From Brugia malayi (Eukaryota; Nematoda; Chromadorea; Rhabditida; Onchocercidae): a DNA stretch of 64,000 nucleotides. Below are positions 1-13,319 of the stretch, in pieces (the first letter of the stretch is position 1; each line of letters begins with the position of its first letter). The translations under genes were made by a program, and so were the position numbers. The notes below the pieces were generated by a model. It was given only the letters and a program-made list of their open reading frames with translations, was not told the origin of the DNA and made no database searches. The stretch covers positions 11,280,001 to 11,344,000 of the forward strand of contig NW_025062478.1 of the NCBI RefSeq assembly GCF_000002995.4, in the 5' to 3' direction.

Positions 1-240
1 CGGCATCGCTAAAATGCAGAATGATGACCATCTATATGCATCTCATAAGTTAGTATGCTATATCCAGATGAAATTCTTATAGATAAGAAGGTGAATACAA
101 TAGGAAATGTACAAAGTAGAGAACAAGTGTTTCCAACAAATTATTTCTTTGAAATCAGTTGCTGTTTTCCTGTGTATACATTTTTTTCGATATGTTTAAC
201 TTTGTTACTTGTAAATAAAGTCATCAACAATATCCAAAGT

Positions 241-246
241 TTTATT
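241..246 (-). terminator. Candidate poly(A) signal of the left-edge minus-strand gene
   Basis: AATAAA on the minus strand lies one base after the stop codon at 248-250. It supports a short 3' UTR for the 87-codon gene. This rests on motif and position only. Confidence 0.4.
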
Positions 247-247
247 T

Positions 248-654
248 TTAGCGGTCATAACCGCATTGTGATGCTCTTTTCATCATTACATAATCCGTTC
301 TGAGCCATATAGATTCTTTTGATGATGAAGAGACGGCGATTTTTACTACAGTGTTGTTTTTGTCCTTGTATTCATCTTTAATAATTAAACATTTCCTAGA
401 TGTGTAATCATCTAGAAAAAAAGTACATTTATACAAGTTGAAGTAGGTTTATCTTTGCTTCCTAACTGGCTACGCAAATATTCGGTTGTGACCTGATGTT
501 GATATATAATGTTAGTGCATCAATGCAATGAATATGGAACTTCCGAGTAGTTTCACAGCTTGTTTTGTTGCAACAAAAATGGAATAATACACACGAATAA
601 TGAATAAACTACATGAAATATTGTATTTAGCGTGAATAAATTGTGATTATCCAT
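248..654 (-). CDS. Small hypothetical protein, three exons, head-to-head with CLASRP
   Basis: Reconstructed exons are 654-613, 492-435 and 411-248, giving 264 nt or 87 residues. The ATG at 654 is followed by 14 codons and a GTAGTT donor. The second exon starts after ATCAG and ends at GTATAA in phase 1. The third starts after TTTCTAG in the matching phase and ends at TAA 248-250. I do not recognise the family. The product is small and polar, with no signal peptide or membrane segment; a charged stretch near residues 45-60 includes KDEYKDKNN, and the C-terminus is CGYDR. Its start lies 209 bp from the oppositely oriented CLASRP start, so the two may share a promoter. Exon 1 is the least certain part. 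A 3' fragment of a longer gene is an alternative, but no better upstream exon was seen. Confidence 0.45.
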
Positions 655-863
655 TAGAAATTGGTATAGATCAGATAAGAAGGGGCTGGTCAGACTGATT
701 TTAATCCTTGCTTGGATCTTGCAATAAACAGTTCTCGAGATTCGGAGTCTCGTGAGATTTTTTGAATTTCGAGATCTTGAACTTTTGGCGAATCGTGGTT
801 ATTCTTTTTATTGAGAAGAGACTTTTAATGTTGTTACAGTTGATAGAAAGAAATAGCGAAGCG
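655..863. promoter_or_regulatory. Probable bidirectional promoter between the left-edge gene and CLASRP
   Basis: These 209 bp separate two divergent start codons. No clear TATA box or trans-splice acceptor was identified. The call is from gene arrangement alone. Confidence 0.35.
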
Positions 864-3800
864 ATGTGGCATGAAGCACGACGACAAGAGAAATTAATAC
901 GATCGCAAATGATTGATAGCGTCAAAAGAAATGAAAGACGGAAACAGTTCTACGAGAATGTTGTAAGTTTTAGAAAGTACGTGAGATATGTGGTATGATT
1001 TAGAAAGTGCGCGAGATATCTCGAGATGATCTTGTGTTTTTATTATTACCCCGTATTTTATTATTATTGTTGTTATATTACTATACCGTTACTGTTATTA
1101 TTATTAATTATTATTTCTAAATTACTGGATTACTAATTACTTTAAATTTCTATTTGTTATATTATTATTAGTCATAATGGTATGTGTCATTATTGTTGCA
1201 CTTTTTATCATTATTAACTGTCCTGTTATTGCATGGCAATTCATAGTGTAAAATGGAAGTGTTACAGAGAAAAGATCCTGAGCAATTCATGCAAGTCCAT
1301 GGCCGCAAATGCCAAATACACATGGATCCGGCAGTAGCACGTGCTGCCGAAGCATCAAGCATCCTGTGCGCGTTTAACATTAGTAATTTGCTCGTCTTTT
1401 GTATAAAGCATACTTCTCACCATGGATTCAATCCGTTAAATATCTTTTTTGTCGTTTAATTTTTTTAATTGAATCTTGCTCTACATTAACTTTAAATTTG
1501 ACATCTCTTCGACATCCTCATTAAGTAATTTAACTTTTGCTTGTGTTTAAAAAGAACTGATAATGTGATTTGTTAATTCTTAGTTGGAAATTGTAGTTAT
1601 TCCATAGATACAGACTATTTTTAGCCATAAAAAGTGGTTATAAGTACGTATTCATAGTTTCCACAATGCATTTTATTTTCTTAAAGCTATGCAAAGTATC
1701 ATATTATATGTATGTTAGAATAAGTCGAAACGGTAATATAGGATTCATGCAGTTTTGGGCGTAATGACTCCACAAGAAGATAGGAAACATGAAGTAAATG
1801 GGAGAAATAATATCGGGAAAGAAAAAATTTGGGGTAAACAAAGTAGTAATAGCTTTGCTAAGTAGGGTTATGTGTTAAGCTTAACATTTTACTCTTGAAG
1901 GGTACTTTAATTTTTCTTAGTTTGTTGGTGACCATGGAGAAGATGACACTGTGTTCAGATTTAAATTGTTAGAATTTGATCTATGGATTTGCAGGAGGCG
2001 ATGGCAAGGTGATCCAAATATATTGATTGATCGCTTTGATGTTCGAGCACATATGGATTATATTCCCGAAACAAAGTCAGATGATATTAATAAGAGGTAA
2101 GCTATATTATTTGTGCAACAAATTATATGTGTGCTACTCTTTGGAAAGGTTTCAGAAGTGAATTATCTTACTCAGTTCTTTGTACTTATTTTAGCTTCTA
2201 ATCTGAGGAAAATTCGAGAGCTTTGCTGAAACTTTTGTTAAGAAAAGAAATACTACAACAGTATTTTTCTTTCTTCGTCAACTCCTTTATTTTTTTTTTT
2301 TTTTTTGCTTTTTTCCTACAAGTCCTTATTTGCTTTATAGAAACCTCCACTGAGATATCACAGGTTTACACAAATGAACGTGTTTAAGTATATATATGTA
2401 TGATTAATGAGAAAATGAGAGTGTTTTAAATCAGTTGGTCTCAAGAAAAATGATGGATTGCAGATCCGCGGTAGATGTGGAGGAATTGCAATGTGAATAT
2501 GAGAGGTATCGAATCCTTGTACTCAATGAATTTGATAGAGGTATGCATCAATTACTGTAATGTTGGAATCGCCCGGATTGTCTTAAATATCCGAGTGCAG
2601 TGCATCTTCCGATAATCGTGAAACACGGCCTGAATTAGTAGTCACTCTTCGTCAGATCCTTCGTATACATTGAATAAGCGATTGGTAATTCGGTTCACGA
2701 TTTCTGCGGTTACATTTTAACATTTGTTGAAACTTTTGGATTAATATCCACCTACATCTGGATGTTATCGATTTCTTATCGCAATAAGTACAGGTTGTGT
2801 TTTATAGTGAGTTTCGTTCATTATGAATAAAAAAGTGAACTGAATTAGTATTGCAGTGTCGGAGAAAACTTTCTTGAAAGAAATAGCTGCGAAAGAATTC
2901 TGGCCAGATGAATCCACTTCAACATCACTTGCACGTACTGAGCAAGAAAAGAAAAGATTGCTGTAAAATTTAATAGCTTTTAAAAGGAATTTGAGACTTC
3001 CATAAATCTTCAGATTTTCCGAAATTTTTGCTTTTCATACGGAGTTTTGTTAAATTGACTTTGGCATTTATTAAGTTGCACTTGATGCTTCTAATTTATA
3101 ATACTAGATAGGATAAAAACATGCATTTCATATTCTAGCAAATCATGAATCAAAATTATTCGCGTTGAAGCTTTAAGTTATTTCTAGGCGGGACAGAAAA
3201 GCTGCTGTAGCGTTTACATATGGTGACACGCAAACGGTACAAGGTAAAAGTGTGGAAACGGATGATTCTGATGACGAAGATGAAATTGTTGATTCTGATG
3301 AGTTTGGTAGGTATTTCTGGTTTTTTTTAAAGGTTTTTTTTTTACAATTTCATATTTTCATGAAAAATCTTTATAATCTCTTGCTGTTAATATGGACACT
3401 ACTTGATGAAATAATGCGAAAGAGGTTACAGTATTCTTAGGCTCATTTCAAGATGAATTTTTTGGGATGCTGATGATTAGTAAATGATTAAAACCAAGAT
3501 AATTCATTGGGAGCATTTTTAAGAGAACTGAACTTAACACAAATAAGCCAAATTAGTTCTATTAAACGTTTCAATCATTCGGACACGATTTCTTTACAGA
3601 CTTGAAATTGGACATAGACACATTGGATGCTGAGCAAAGGCGCAATTTAAATAAATTGGGTATTCGCTATGGCATAAATTCGGGTGCATTCTCGAGTTTA
3701 TTAAAAATGGATCGTCGTGAACAAGATGAAACGCATCAGCTGAAAGAAATTGAAAAGGCCAAACTAGCACTCGCTGTCTGTAATTAATTTGTTGAATAGC

Positions 3801-6800
3801 TTTTTTTTTTGTTTTGAAATAGAATTTGACTGGTGATTCAGTGCGGTCTGTCTCATTAATGGTGATGGCTATCATATGAATTCGGGTTTCTTGGAGGAGA
3901 TTCTCGTTGCAACCAGTTGGTCATTCTGTTCAATTCTACTAGTAATAGTGAAGTTTGGTATAAATTACGAAAATGGACAACGAGCAAGTGGGGGAAAAAG
4001 CAAACAATTGTTTTAAAGCACTGTTTTTGTTTTTATTCTTTTCTTATTTTCATCTGAGCAGACGAGTTTACTATGCTTTCCTAAAACAACATCAAAAATA
4101 TCTTATTGCAACCCTCTTCTTAGTCTTACAAGAGTTTCATAAATAGAGAATCCGAAAACTAGCATCTGAGATGGCTTACAGTATCTGATATTATTGTTTT
4201 AATTATCTGAAATTTGATTTCCTAATTTTTCTTTTAGTGTAAGACCAAGGATTTTGGAAATTTATTTTTGCATCACTGATGAGATGAAGTATTGCTTGTG
4301 TGACTAGACTTACTGTGCTTTTGAGTTAATGTTAGAATTATCAGCTTAAGTTTAGTTTTGTAAGGCTTGAAATTTCAGGGTCGACAAGCGAAAGCTGAAA
4401 GAGCCGTTTTGAAAAAGAAACGTGCGCTGATCGTTGGTAAAGGTTGTTTAAATGAAGAAGCCACAACTACTTTGCTATCATTCGTTACTAAAAGTCAGAA
4501 AGAACATTTGGAAACGTTAGTTTTCTTTTCGACTTTTTCTGGGTAATATGAAATTAAGGATGTATTTACACTGAGCTGTTTTTGTCCAAACATTTGGTTT
4601 AGTAAAACTAAAACATATTATTTTCAACAAGGATTATAACGATTGATTTCTGAAATTTATTGCTGAGAATGCATTTACTGTGTAGTTTTTGTCAAGAATG
4701 CAAACCATAACATAAGTTATGCTTAATTAGTTTATTCTAACTAGCACATTTATGCAGATCATCATCTTCATCGACAGAGGAAGATGAGGGAAGAACAGAA
4801 TTTATAACAACCTTCGGCGGTGATGGTGCCGAAGATAAGGATGAGGAGCGTGATGATGATGACGATGGTGGAGCGAAAATGCACGGTCCAGCTTTACCAT
4901 CTGCAGAGTTCCGGCGTATTTTGTAAGTTGTTTCATTTGTTCAATTAGTGCCAGCTGGAAATTCTGTCTTTTTAAGAATGCTCTTTTTTCATAAATATAT
5001 CTGCATTTTGTGCATATTTCAGTGAATTAAAAACCCGTCGTTCATCAAGTCCGGAAGATTTCGGGAATGTTTCAAGACCTCGCGTGCGTAGTAGATCTCC
5101 TGGTCGGAAACGTTTTTTACGTTCTAGTCGTGAACGTACTCTAAGGTCAAGAAGCCGCGAGAGATTACATCGTTCTAGAAGTCGGGAACGGCGCGATCGA
5201 TCGAGGAGTTCAAGTAATGGAAAGAGACGAAGACGAAGCAGAGATCAAGTGCGAAGCCATAGTGGTGAAGATGACCGGCGGTCCGAGCATGGTCGTTCAG
5301 GAAGCAGAGATAGAAGGCGGGAAGAAATGAAGATGAAACAGAGGTTAAAAATTCAAAAAATGGTTTCCTTAATATTTGTTTAATGACCAGCCTTTTTTAA
5401 CTTGTTGGTACTTAGTTTTCATAGTCGGAAGTATTGTATTAGATTTCCTTATTTACTAACCATATTCGCGGATGGAAAATAGAGTTTGAGTTGAGTAAAT
5501 TTCTGGGTGGATTTAAAACAACTTTCTGCTCTCCAAAAAGTCTATCATTTGATTAAAATTGTTTCAGTCGTAGGAGGAGCAGTAGCAGTGAAAGCGGTCG
5601 TAGCCGCCGTAGACGACGTGCAGGAGAGGGAAACGGGAGGTGTTTTTTATTATATTTAAATAAAAATTTTCATTAATTTGTTACTCCACATGTTTGCATC
5701 ACTTTTTTCTTTCTATAAGTTAAGTTGAAGGTTCTAATTTGATGCAAAAAATTTGTAAATTTAAAAAGATTAACTTTTCTGGCTTTTTCCAGTTCGAAGA
5801 GATTCAGTGATAAAAAACGTCAGAAACGTCGAAGAAAATGTTCATCATCAAGTAATACTAGTCGCACACCACCGCCGTCATCTCCACAAGAGAGAAAGGT
5901 TAGAATATGTGAGCTTTAATCGCGAATATTCTTCATAGATGTAGCCATCTTCTTGAAAACCAGTTTTAAGACTATCTTACTAAATTCACATTATTAATCA
6001 TTAGTAAACCAAACAGTTATCTTAAGTTACTTCTGAACTACCTGAATAACAAACTTTTCGTCATGAAATATTAAATATTGAGAATTCATAATCTAATTGT
6101 ATTTGTCAAAGGCAAAGTCGTATCAAGTAAGTCAGTCATCAGAAAGAGGGAGACGAAAGTTTCATGCATTTCTCCTCAGAATGTACTATTATATTACAAA
6201 TTTTCTCCAATTCCCAGGCATTGCACCCTTTATTTTTTATTTGATTCAAAAATCGATTTCTTTTCCTAAATGTATTATTTTTATAAAAGAGTCATTTCTT
6301 TTAGAGCACAGGTTCGGTTCTTTCACCAAGTCGGAGTAATGGTGACACTTCACCTTTAGAAATTCGTTCAAGTATGAGTGAATCAGAGAAGGAACGTATT
6401 GAAGTGGAAAACCGGCGTCGACGAATACGTCGAACGGCAAAAATGCATAGGTATGAATGAATTGTGATTTAAATCTTTTCTAACTTTTTATCTGCTCGAA
6501 CTCTTTCTCTATTTTATTTTTCGTGAGAGTCCTTAAACTTGTCTTATTATTTCCTTATACATATCATCTAATATGTAAGAAATCAACTTACTCAATGTAC
6601 TAACTGATTAGCGCATCTGTTTATTCTTTGTTATTTGAAGAATGCTATTCCACAAATTCTTTTCAAATATCTCTTTCCGGAAGATGTTACAATTATAAAT
6701 ACTTGGGAACGTTCATTGGTTTTCTCGCCTGCAAAAGATATGATACTGTTCCATAGATATTATAATTTTCAGGCAACAGTATGGTAGTAATCGTCATGAT

Positions 6801-7490
6801 CGATCATCAGAAGATGAAGCAGAACGCGTAAGTCTCTTATATATCGTTTTATTATTATTTATTACTTATTATTATTATGATTGTTTATAATTTATTACAT
6901 GCAAAAATGTTTCTAAGAAATGTAGGATTCAAAGAGATATTCCACATCTTGATGAAGTCTTAAATTTTCAGAAAGCTGCGCTTGCTCATAAACTTCGTAC
7001 GCAGATGCAGCGAGTGTTACGTAAAACGGCGGAACAGTTAAAGGAAGAAGAAAGGCAGAAGCATGAAGAACATGAAAAAGAAAGAAGAGTAAGGATTTCA
7101 TGTTTTTTGGTTTGTTGAGTTCAAATTTTATAATCTTGCTTTTTTTTTTAAAGAAATCTGACTTTTCTGCTCACAAATTTCTTTATATCTTCAGTTACGT
7201 GAGGAAAGATTATTCGAAGAATCACTGGAAATCAGGAGACGGTAAGCGTTGAAAATGCATTGTTCTTATATAATTAATATACACTGTTCTTAGTCTAGAT
7301 AATATATTTTTGATTATTGTTTTTCATACTGTTAAATAATGGTGCCTATGAAAATTCTAACCAATCCAGGAAAGATATTGAACAAACAACATGAACACGC
7401 TAAATCTCACTACTATATTTTAGGGAACGTGAAAAACGTCGACGTGAACGTCGCGGTCGTAGTAGAAGTAGTTCAGCATCGTCAAATTAG
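864..7490 (+). CDS. clasrp: CLK4-associating SR-rich protein (CLASRP/SWAP2 family)
   Basis: Nuclear arginine/serine-rich alternative-splicing regulator; the mammalian protein binds the CLK4 kinase. Exons: 864-962, 1268-1365, 1995-2096, 2464-2540, 2857-2962, 3188-3306, 3600-3775, 4379-4515, 4758-4922, 5023-5343, 5568-5639, 5793-5898, 6305-6450, 6773-6827, 6972-7088, 7195-7241 and 7424-7490. The total is 2010 nt, 669 residues, close to the human length. The N-terminal DRY_EERY-type region is diagnostic: MWHEARRQEK at the start, DPEQFMQVHGR, then IDRFDVRAHMDYIP. Later come an EFITTFGGDG motif, RS-rich exons around 5080-5330 and 5568-5640, and a charged coiled-coil-like C-terminus. The exon 2 donor (1365 or 1373) and exon 7 donor (GCT before GTCTGT) are weak. 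A 15-nt in-frame microexon at 6112-6126 may be included. The start matches the conserved family start. Confidence 0.92.
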
Positions 7491-9272
7491 TTTCTTGTTT
7501 TAAAAATGAAAGCCATTCATTTTTGTACTTGATTATCATTATCACAGAGTTCTTCAGACCATTTGATTCGTTAGCCCTTGATTTAGGTTCATAATCGAAA
7601 TGGACTTTCCAGTTTTGTTCTTAAGGTCAGAACATTGTCTTTTGTTTTTTCTACTGCTCACTTTTTCATTCCTCTTCACTCTTCCTGGCTGATTTGCCCT
7701 TTACTTTTATTATTCTTCTAAACTTCGTAGGCTTTTCAAATTGAGGCTATAAGGTTCTATAAGATAGAGCATAATACTGGAATATTTCAGCAATGATTTT
7801 TTCTTCTTGAGATTCGATTTTTTTATGGATCCGATGCAAACATTTTACTTGCAATGAGAGATTTTCATGATTATGGCTGGGTTTTTTTTTTTTTTTTTCA
7901 AGTTTTATCGAAAATTTTTCAATAAGTATAGGATGGAATTTAATTAATGACTTTGCTGAGCGCAAAGATTGGCAATCGTGTAAAGGTCGCGTGTCTTGTT
8001 TTCTCTTAATACTTTAGAAATCAGCTGACGATCGAAGATTTGATCTAAGCGATTGATGATCTTAGCACATCTCGCATCATAGGTTATTGACGCTGACCGT
8101 ATTACTGTAAGTTTTGTTGATGTCGATGACAATGGCACAGTATTTTTTGATATCTATAATTGTAGAAGATTACAATACGATCAATTGTAATTATAGTTTC
8201 TCATTATTTGAAAATAAATATTGATACTTTGTAACTGAAGTGAATGTTTGAAGGCAGTCATAAAAGTATAAAAGTAATCATTTGGACAATGTTAAATTTA
8301 AGCTTAAGGAATATATTCTTCGCGTCCAATGAATGTAACATCACGTCTATTCAAATATTTGCTATATTTCCAATTGCAGTCTTACTGTTCTTTCAAGTTG
8401 AATTTTAGTCGCGGAAATTCCTACCATTTCCGATTTTCGTTGTTTTCTTTTTTCTTCTTTTATTATTGTGGAACCTGCAATTACGAAGGAATTATATAAC
8501 TTATGATGAAAAAATGTTTTTGTATTGGTAAATATGAGTAAATTATTATCCTTATAATTTGTTTTACTAGTATTATCAATCAAAGGCAGTGCAAAGGATT
8601 GCGTTAAATTCTTTCTCAGAGGATGATGCTAATTAAGGAATCGATGAAATGGTGATCATTCATCACAAGTTGAATAAGCTATGAAGGGGAAAGGAAAAAA
8701 GCATTTCCGAAATGGTCGTTAATTTAAGATTACGTCTTGATGGTTAAATCTTTTAAGCAAAAATGTTGTTGCCGAAATTACATTCCCAGAAAACAAACGA
8801 AAGAGAAAAGATTGATAAAACAGGTAAAATTTGATAGATTAGTATTTTACAGGAAGCTGGTGGTGATAGCCATCGTTTTATCAGTTCTTCAGGATGCATT
8901 AAGTTTAATTTGCCATCGGATGGACATTTCACACTAATAATACTGTCAATTGGTTCCTTCAATTATGAAACAAAAATATAATTGCTAATTTTTTAACTTT
9001 ACAGCAGTATATTTAGCAGTTCATTAATAATAAGTTAGGTTAACGACAGAATATATATTTAATAATTCCAAATCTCTAAAACTCATTTTCCTGGATTGTT
9101 TCAATCTATAAAAGCTACTAATCGCTTTAGTCCCTGTTTATATTATCGTTTGTATAACAGAATATATCGTAGTAAAACATAACATTACATATATACTGGT
9201 AAAATATAACATTATATAATGACTTCAGCTAAAATGTGACCATCAAATAATTATATTTCAAATAAACATTAA
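7491..9272. other. Intergenic stretch between convergent CLASRP and NYN genes
   Basis: This holds the 3' flanks of two genes that face each other. The short open frames at 7747-7965, 7944-8138, 8362-8583 and 8737-8937 show no family resemblance or splice-consistent extension. There is a T run near 7881-7898. I see no gene. Confidence 0.6.
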
Positions 9273-12200
9273 TTATTCAAATGTGGAATGAAACTTTTTA
9301 TGAAATATGTCACATTTCACTTTTGTATTTGAAGTTTGAACTGGTATAACTTTTGGTATCAAACAATTCTTTGTAGCAATTTCATCAAATAATGCATCGA
9401 TCGTGTAAATAATTTCATCCCGACGTTCCGTTGTCCAACGTTCTCTACGACTGATGACCTGAAATATGATAGCTCGACTAATCAGGTCATCACTAACACA
9501 TACATATTAATCAATTGCCCCTTTCGTGAATCATTTTAAAATCGTCTACCAAAGACAACTTAAGTGATAATAAGATTTTCTACAAATACTCAGTTGTGCA
9601 TTGATAATAGATAAGTTAACTGATAATTTACGAAGAATGATTATGGATAGCAGTATTTCTCACAAGCTATCGTGACACTTTTCATTAATATTATATTTCC
9701 TGAACGTGATTACACGTTTAGCGCAATGACTGCACATATTACAATAAATATGTCATCAGAAACCTTATCATAATCTTTATCATTCGGAAGACAATATAAA
9801 CGTTGTTGTATGAGTTCGTCAGCTACCCAACAACCATTATCATCATCTTAATATCATGAAGATTAAACGCAATTAAAATGATAACGAGATTTTCAACAAA
9901 TGCTCAAAGTTAGTGTGTCGTATTTCTTTAATTATAATACTTAAGTAATAAGAATTATTTTAATTATAATAAATAATAATAATAATGCAATTATTACTGC
10001 TATGCTATTGATGTGAAATTTTAGTTTTAAAACTCACTGAATCATTTGTAAATGTATGGATTCGAAAATTGACACATCAATTAGTATACTTTTGATTACT
10101 TAAAAAGATGCGAAAGAAAAGAAGTACAATGGATTTCCCAATGATTACTAATTTATTAAGTACCATTTTTTGAAATTAAATTGATTTAGTTAGTTTCAAA
10201 ATAAAAATTTGACGTTTTTTTTTTTTTTCACTACTAAACACATCCTAAATATCCTTTTGTACTGATAATTAGAATTTTTGAGATAAAAATAAGAACTAAG
10301 GATGGAAAAAGTGAATGATATTAATTAATCTAAACAGAGGAAATTTTTTAGAATATTACGCTAAACATACGTATGACACAAAGTTCGGGTAGGAAACGAA
10401 AAAAACGGTCACGTCCGTAGTGTACGAAATCGTTGCTTAATGGACGAAAAATAACGTCAATTCGACGTTCGCTAATTATTCGACGTAAGTCTCTAAACAA
10501 TAACAAAATTAAATTTTATTTTTGTCCGATGATTAAGTGAGCATATTTTCTGGGCTTGCACGGGTTATTAAAAAAAAAAAAAAAATCATATTTTCTGGGC
10601 TTGCACGGGTTATTAAAAAAAAAAAAAACAAAATTAAAATCGAATAAATTTAAAATGAATGTTTTTTTTTTTTATGCGAAATTTTTTTCTTCGACTGTTT
10701 TTTATTTTATAAAGTATGTATAAATATTTTATTGCACAAAATAATTTTAACTTGAATTTTCTAATTATTTTTATTTTATTTACTTCATATTATAAAAGAA
10801 CCTGAAATAATAAATACTATATTTTCAAATAAAAAAATATCAAAGAAAAAACTTGTAAGAATATTCCTTCGCTATGTCACCAAACCGATCACCAGATAAT
10901 ACGCTACCACCGTAACGTTCCGCAAATTCTAAAACGTATAAATCATCGTAATTGATAAATGCCGGTCTACCGGCACGTGCGGTACGAGCTGGCGTAAATG
11001 TTAGCACATCCAAACCTTGCAATTTCTGTAAATAATTATTTCAGTTCTTAATTTTCCACTATTAATTACAATTCTTAAGTCTGCTTCTTTTTTTTACTAT
11101 ATTTTTTTGTATTTGCATTCAAAAAAGCAAAGTTGAACAGTTGAACAGCTTTAATAGTAAACATTTTGCGATGTTGTCATTTTGTCCTCTAAATAGAAAA
11201 AAAAAAAGACATTATTTTCTTATTACTAACCGGTAGAACTTGTGCATTAGTTGCATTAAAATTGCAACTATTGTTATAAATTATGGGTAGAAATACGACA
11301 ACATCCAAATCTCGAATTAACAAAAATCGTACAATTGCGAGTAAACCAGCACAATTAACATTTCTGAAAAATTATTCATGAACGGAGTAAGCTGTATTAA
11401 AAAAAAATTAGAAATGCAATATTCATTTTCAAAGCGAAATTAATATTCATATTGTAATTTACAGGTAAAAATTATAATAATCAAATCAGCGCTCACAAAA
11501 TATTGTTTTAGTTATTATTACTTAATTCATTGTTGTCCCTTTCCTACTAGACTTACTCACGATCTATTCCGCTTGAACTACGCGCAATATTACAACCATC
11601 GATAACAATGAGACGTGGTATAGCGGATTCTGACGGTCTTACGTAGATTTGTTCTCGTATTCGATCAAACGGATACATCACATCACTAGATGATATTTCA
11701 GAAATGTGCGCATCTTCCACAATTTTAAGTTAGAACTAATGTCTTCGTATCATTTCACTTTCTCTGTTAATCTTTTATAATTACAAATTGCCAATGTTAA
11801 ATTAACTTGCAAAAATTATCTAATTATTATAATTCATAATTAATTGCCGCTTTCTCGTACTTCTTAATTTGCTAATCTTATGTTTCATACTTATGTTTCA
11901 TACTAATTACTAATTACCATTAATATTTTAATATTATGTTTATATATTTTCTCTTTCATTTGCTGAAAAAAAAAAAAAAAAAAAAATGGAAATCTTTGTG
12001 GTAATGGAATTTTGTTGTCAATTTCAAGATTTTTGGAAACATGAAGGATTATTTTTACATATTATTTGCTGACAAAAATAACAAAATATCTGATCAGATA
12101 TAGCATTTTTGTTGATGAAAATTGTGAGGACATTAAACATACGTCGGAATGTTTAATTTAAACACCTGATCAACAGCACGATAATTGATAGTAATGAATT

Positions 12201-12742
12201 GTATTTCAAATTAGAACACATTTTGAAGTAATCGAAAATCTGATGCAAATTTTTTGTTCAAATTTGTTTTGTAAAAAATTAAAGCAATAAATCATTCATA
12301 AAAATAGCCTGAAGAATTTATTCATTTACACTTTTTTCTATCTGAAAATAATATCATTTATCAGGCATTTATCAGGGTCAAATTAATTCCAATTAGCAAC
12401 ATTCTCGAGTAGAGTTTGATCAAGTGATGCTGGTATTTACATATTTATAAACAAACATGTGCTATGATAAACTTGAAATTAAGAATATCATGAAGATATA
12501 ATTAAGACATAATGAGTAATCAGGAATAATAAGAAATCATTATAGCGATCATTGATATAATTTGGTTTACTAAATTTTCATCAAATATTAATTACTATAT
12601 TTAAAAGAACTATTTCCTGATGTTAACATGTCAAATATTATGGCAAAATCATTTGTCGCATAATTTGAACTGACAACAGAACTCACTGTGTACAGTAGAA
12701 TTTATAAACTGCAGCTAAAGCACCAATTTCTTTGTTTGTCAT
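9273..12742 (-). CDS. NYN-domain (Zc3h12a/Regnase-like) ribonuclease, no zinc finger seen
   Basis: Predicted PIN-like endoribonuclease. Exons: 12742-12687, 11685-11557, 11363-11231, 11025-10853, 10492-10360 and 9458-9273, totalling 810 nt or 269 residues with all phases consistent. The NYN core reads in family order: VIDGCNIA (first catalytic Asp near residue 48), CAGLLAIVRFLL, a strand ending VVVFLP, then LTFTPART, NYDDLYVLEFAERYGG with the acidic DD pair, SGDRFGDI, and SERRIDVIF. These match the Regnase pattern of DGSN, VFVP, VFTPSR, YDDRF and a final acidic strand. Unlike Regnase-1, no CCCH zinc finger follows; the tail is basic and polar. The N-terminal exon (ATG at 12742) is supported by phase and a GTGAGT donor, not homology. 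The exon 5 donor (10360, or 10371 in another phase) is also uncertain. Confidence 0.75.
10542..10629. repeat. Tandem duplicate of a 45-bp unit ending in poly(A)
   Basis: Two nearly identical copies begin at 10542 and 10587. Each holds TTTCTGGGCTTGCACGGG, then TTATT and a run of about 15 A. They lie in the intron between NYN exons 4 and 5. The source is unknown; the A tail could reflect a retroposed sequence that was then duplicated. Confidence 0.8.
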
Positions 12743-13058
12743 TTTGCTTTTGAGCAAATTTTAAATTTTGTGATCATCATTATTTATTACATAAGCTAAT
12801 GCTCCCTCCTTATAAACAGTGTAAAATTTGAAAGGTTCACAAAATGTTTTGGGTAAATAATACCTAAATTGTTTAATAGCACAACTGAATATGAAAATTT
12901 TATCTGTGCTTACAACAAAATGGACATTAAATAGTTGAATTAAATGTATTTTTAAAACAAAAAATTTACTTTTTAAAAATTTCCGTTGCAGTAAATGTGA
13001 TAAATTAGCATTAGGTAAGAATTTTTTATATTCACAGTATTGTTCATAACTAAATTTA

Positions 13059-13319
13059 AGGATTTCAAACTCAACTCTGCCATTTAATTCTCAACTTTGC
13101 AATTTAAGAACTTCAAATTCAATTCTGCCATTTAATTCTCAACTTTGCAATTTAAGGACTTCAAACTCAACTCTGCCATTTAATTCTCAACTTTGCAATT
13201 TAAGAACTTCAAATTCAACTTTGCCATTTAATTCTCAACTTTGCAATTTAAGAACTTCAAATTCAACTTTGCCATTTAATTCTCAACTTTGCAATTTAAG
13301 AACTTCAAATTCAACTTTG
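13059..13319. repeat. 48-bp tandem repeat, about 5.4 copies
   Basis: Successive units contain TCAACTTTGCAATTTAAG, spaced 48 bp apart (for example at 13091, 13139 and 13187). Units differ at a few sites (AACTTC or GACTTC; CTCTGCC or CTTTGCC). The period is a multiple of three but the frames lack a credible gene. Confidence 0.9.
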
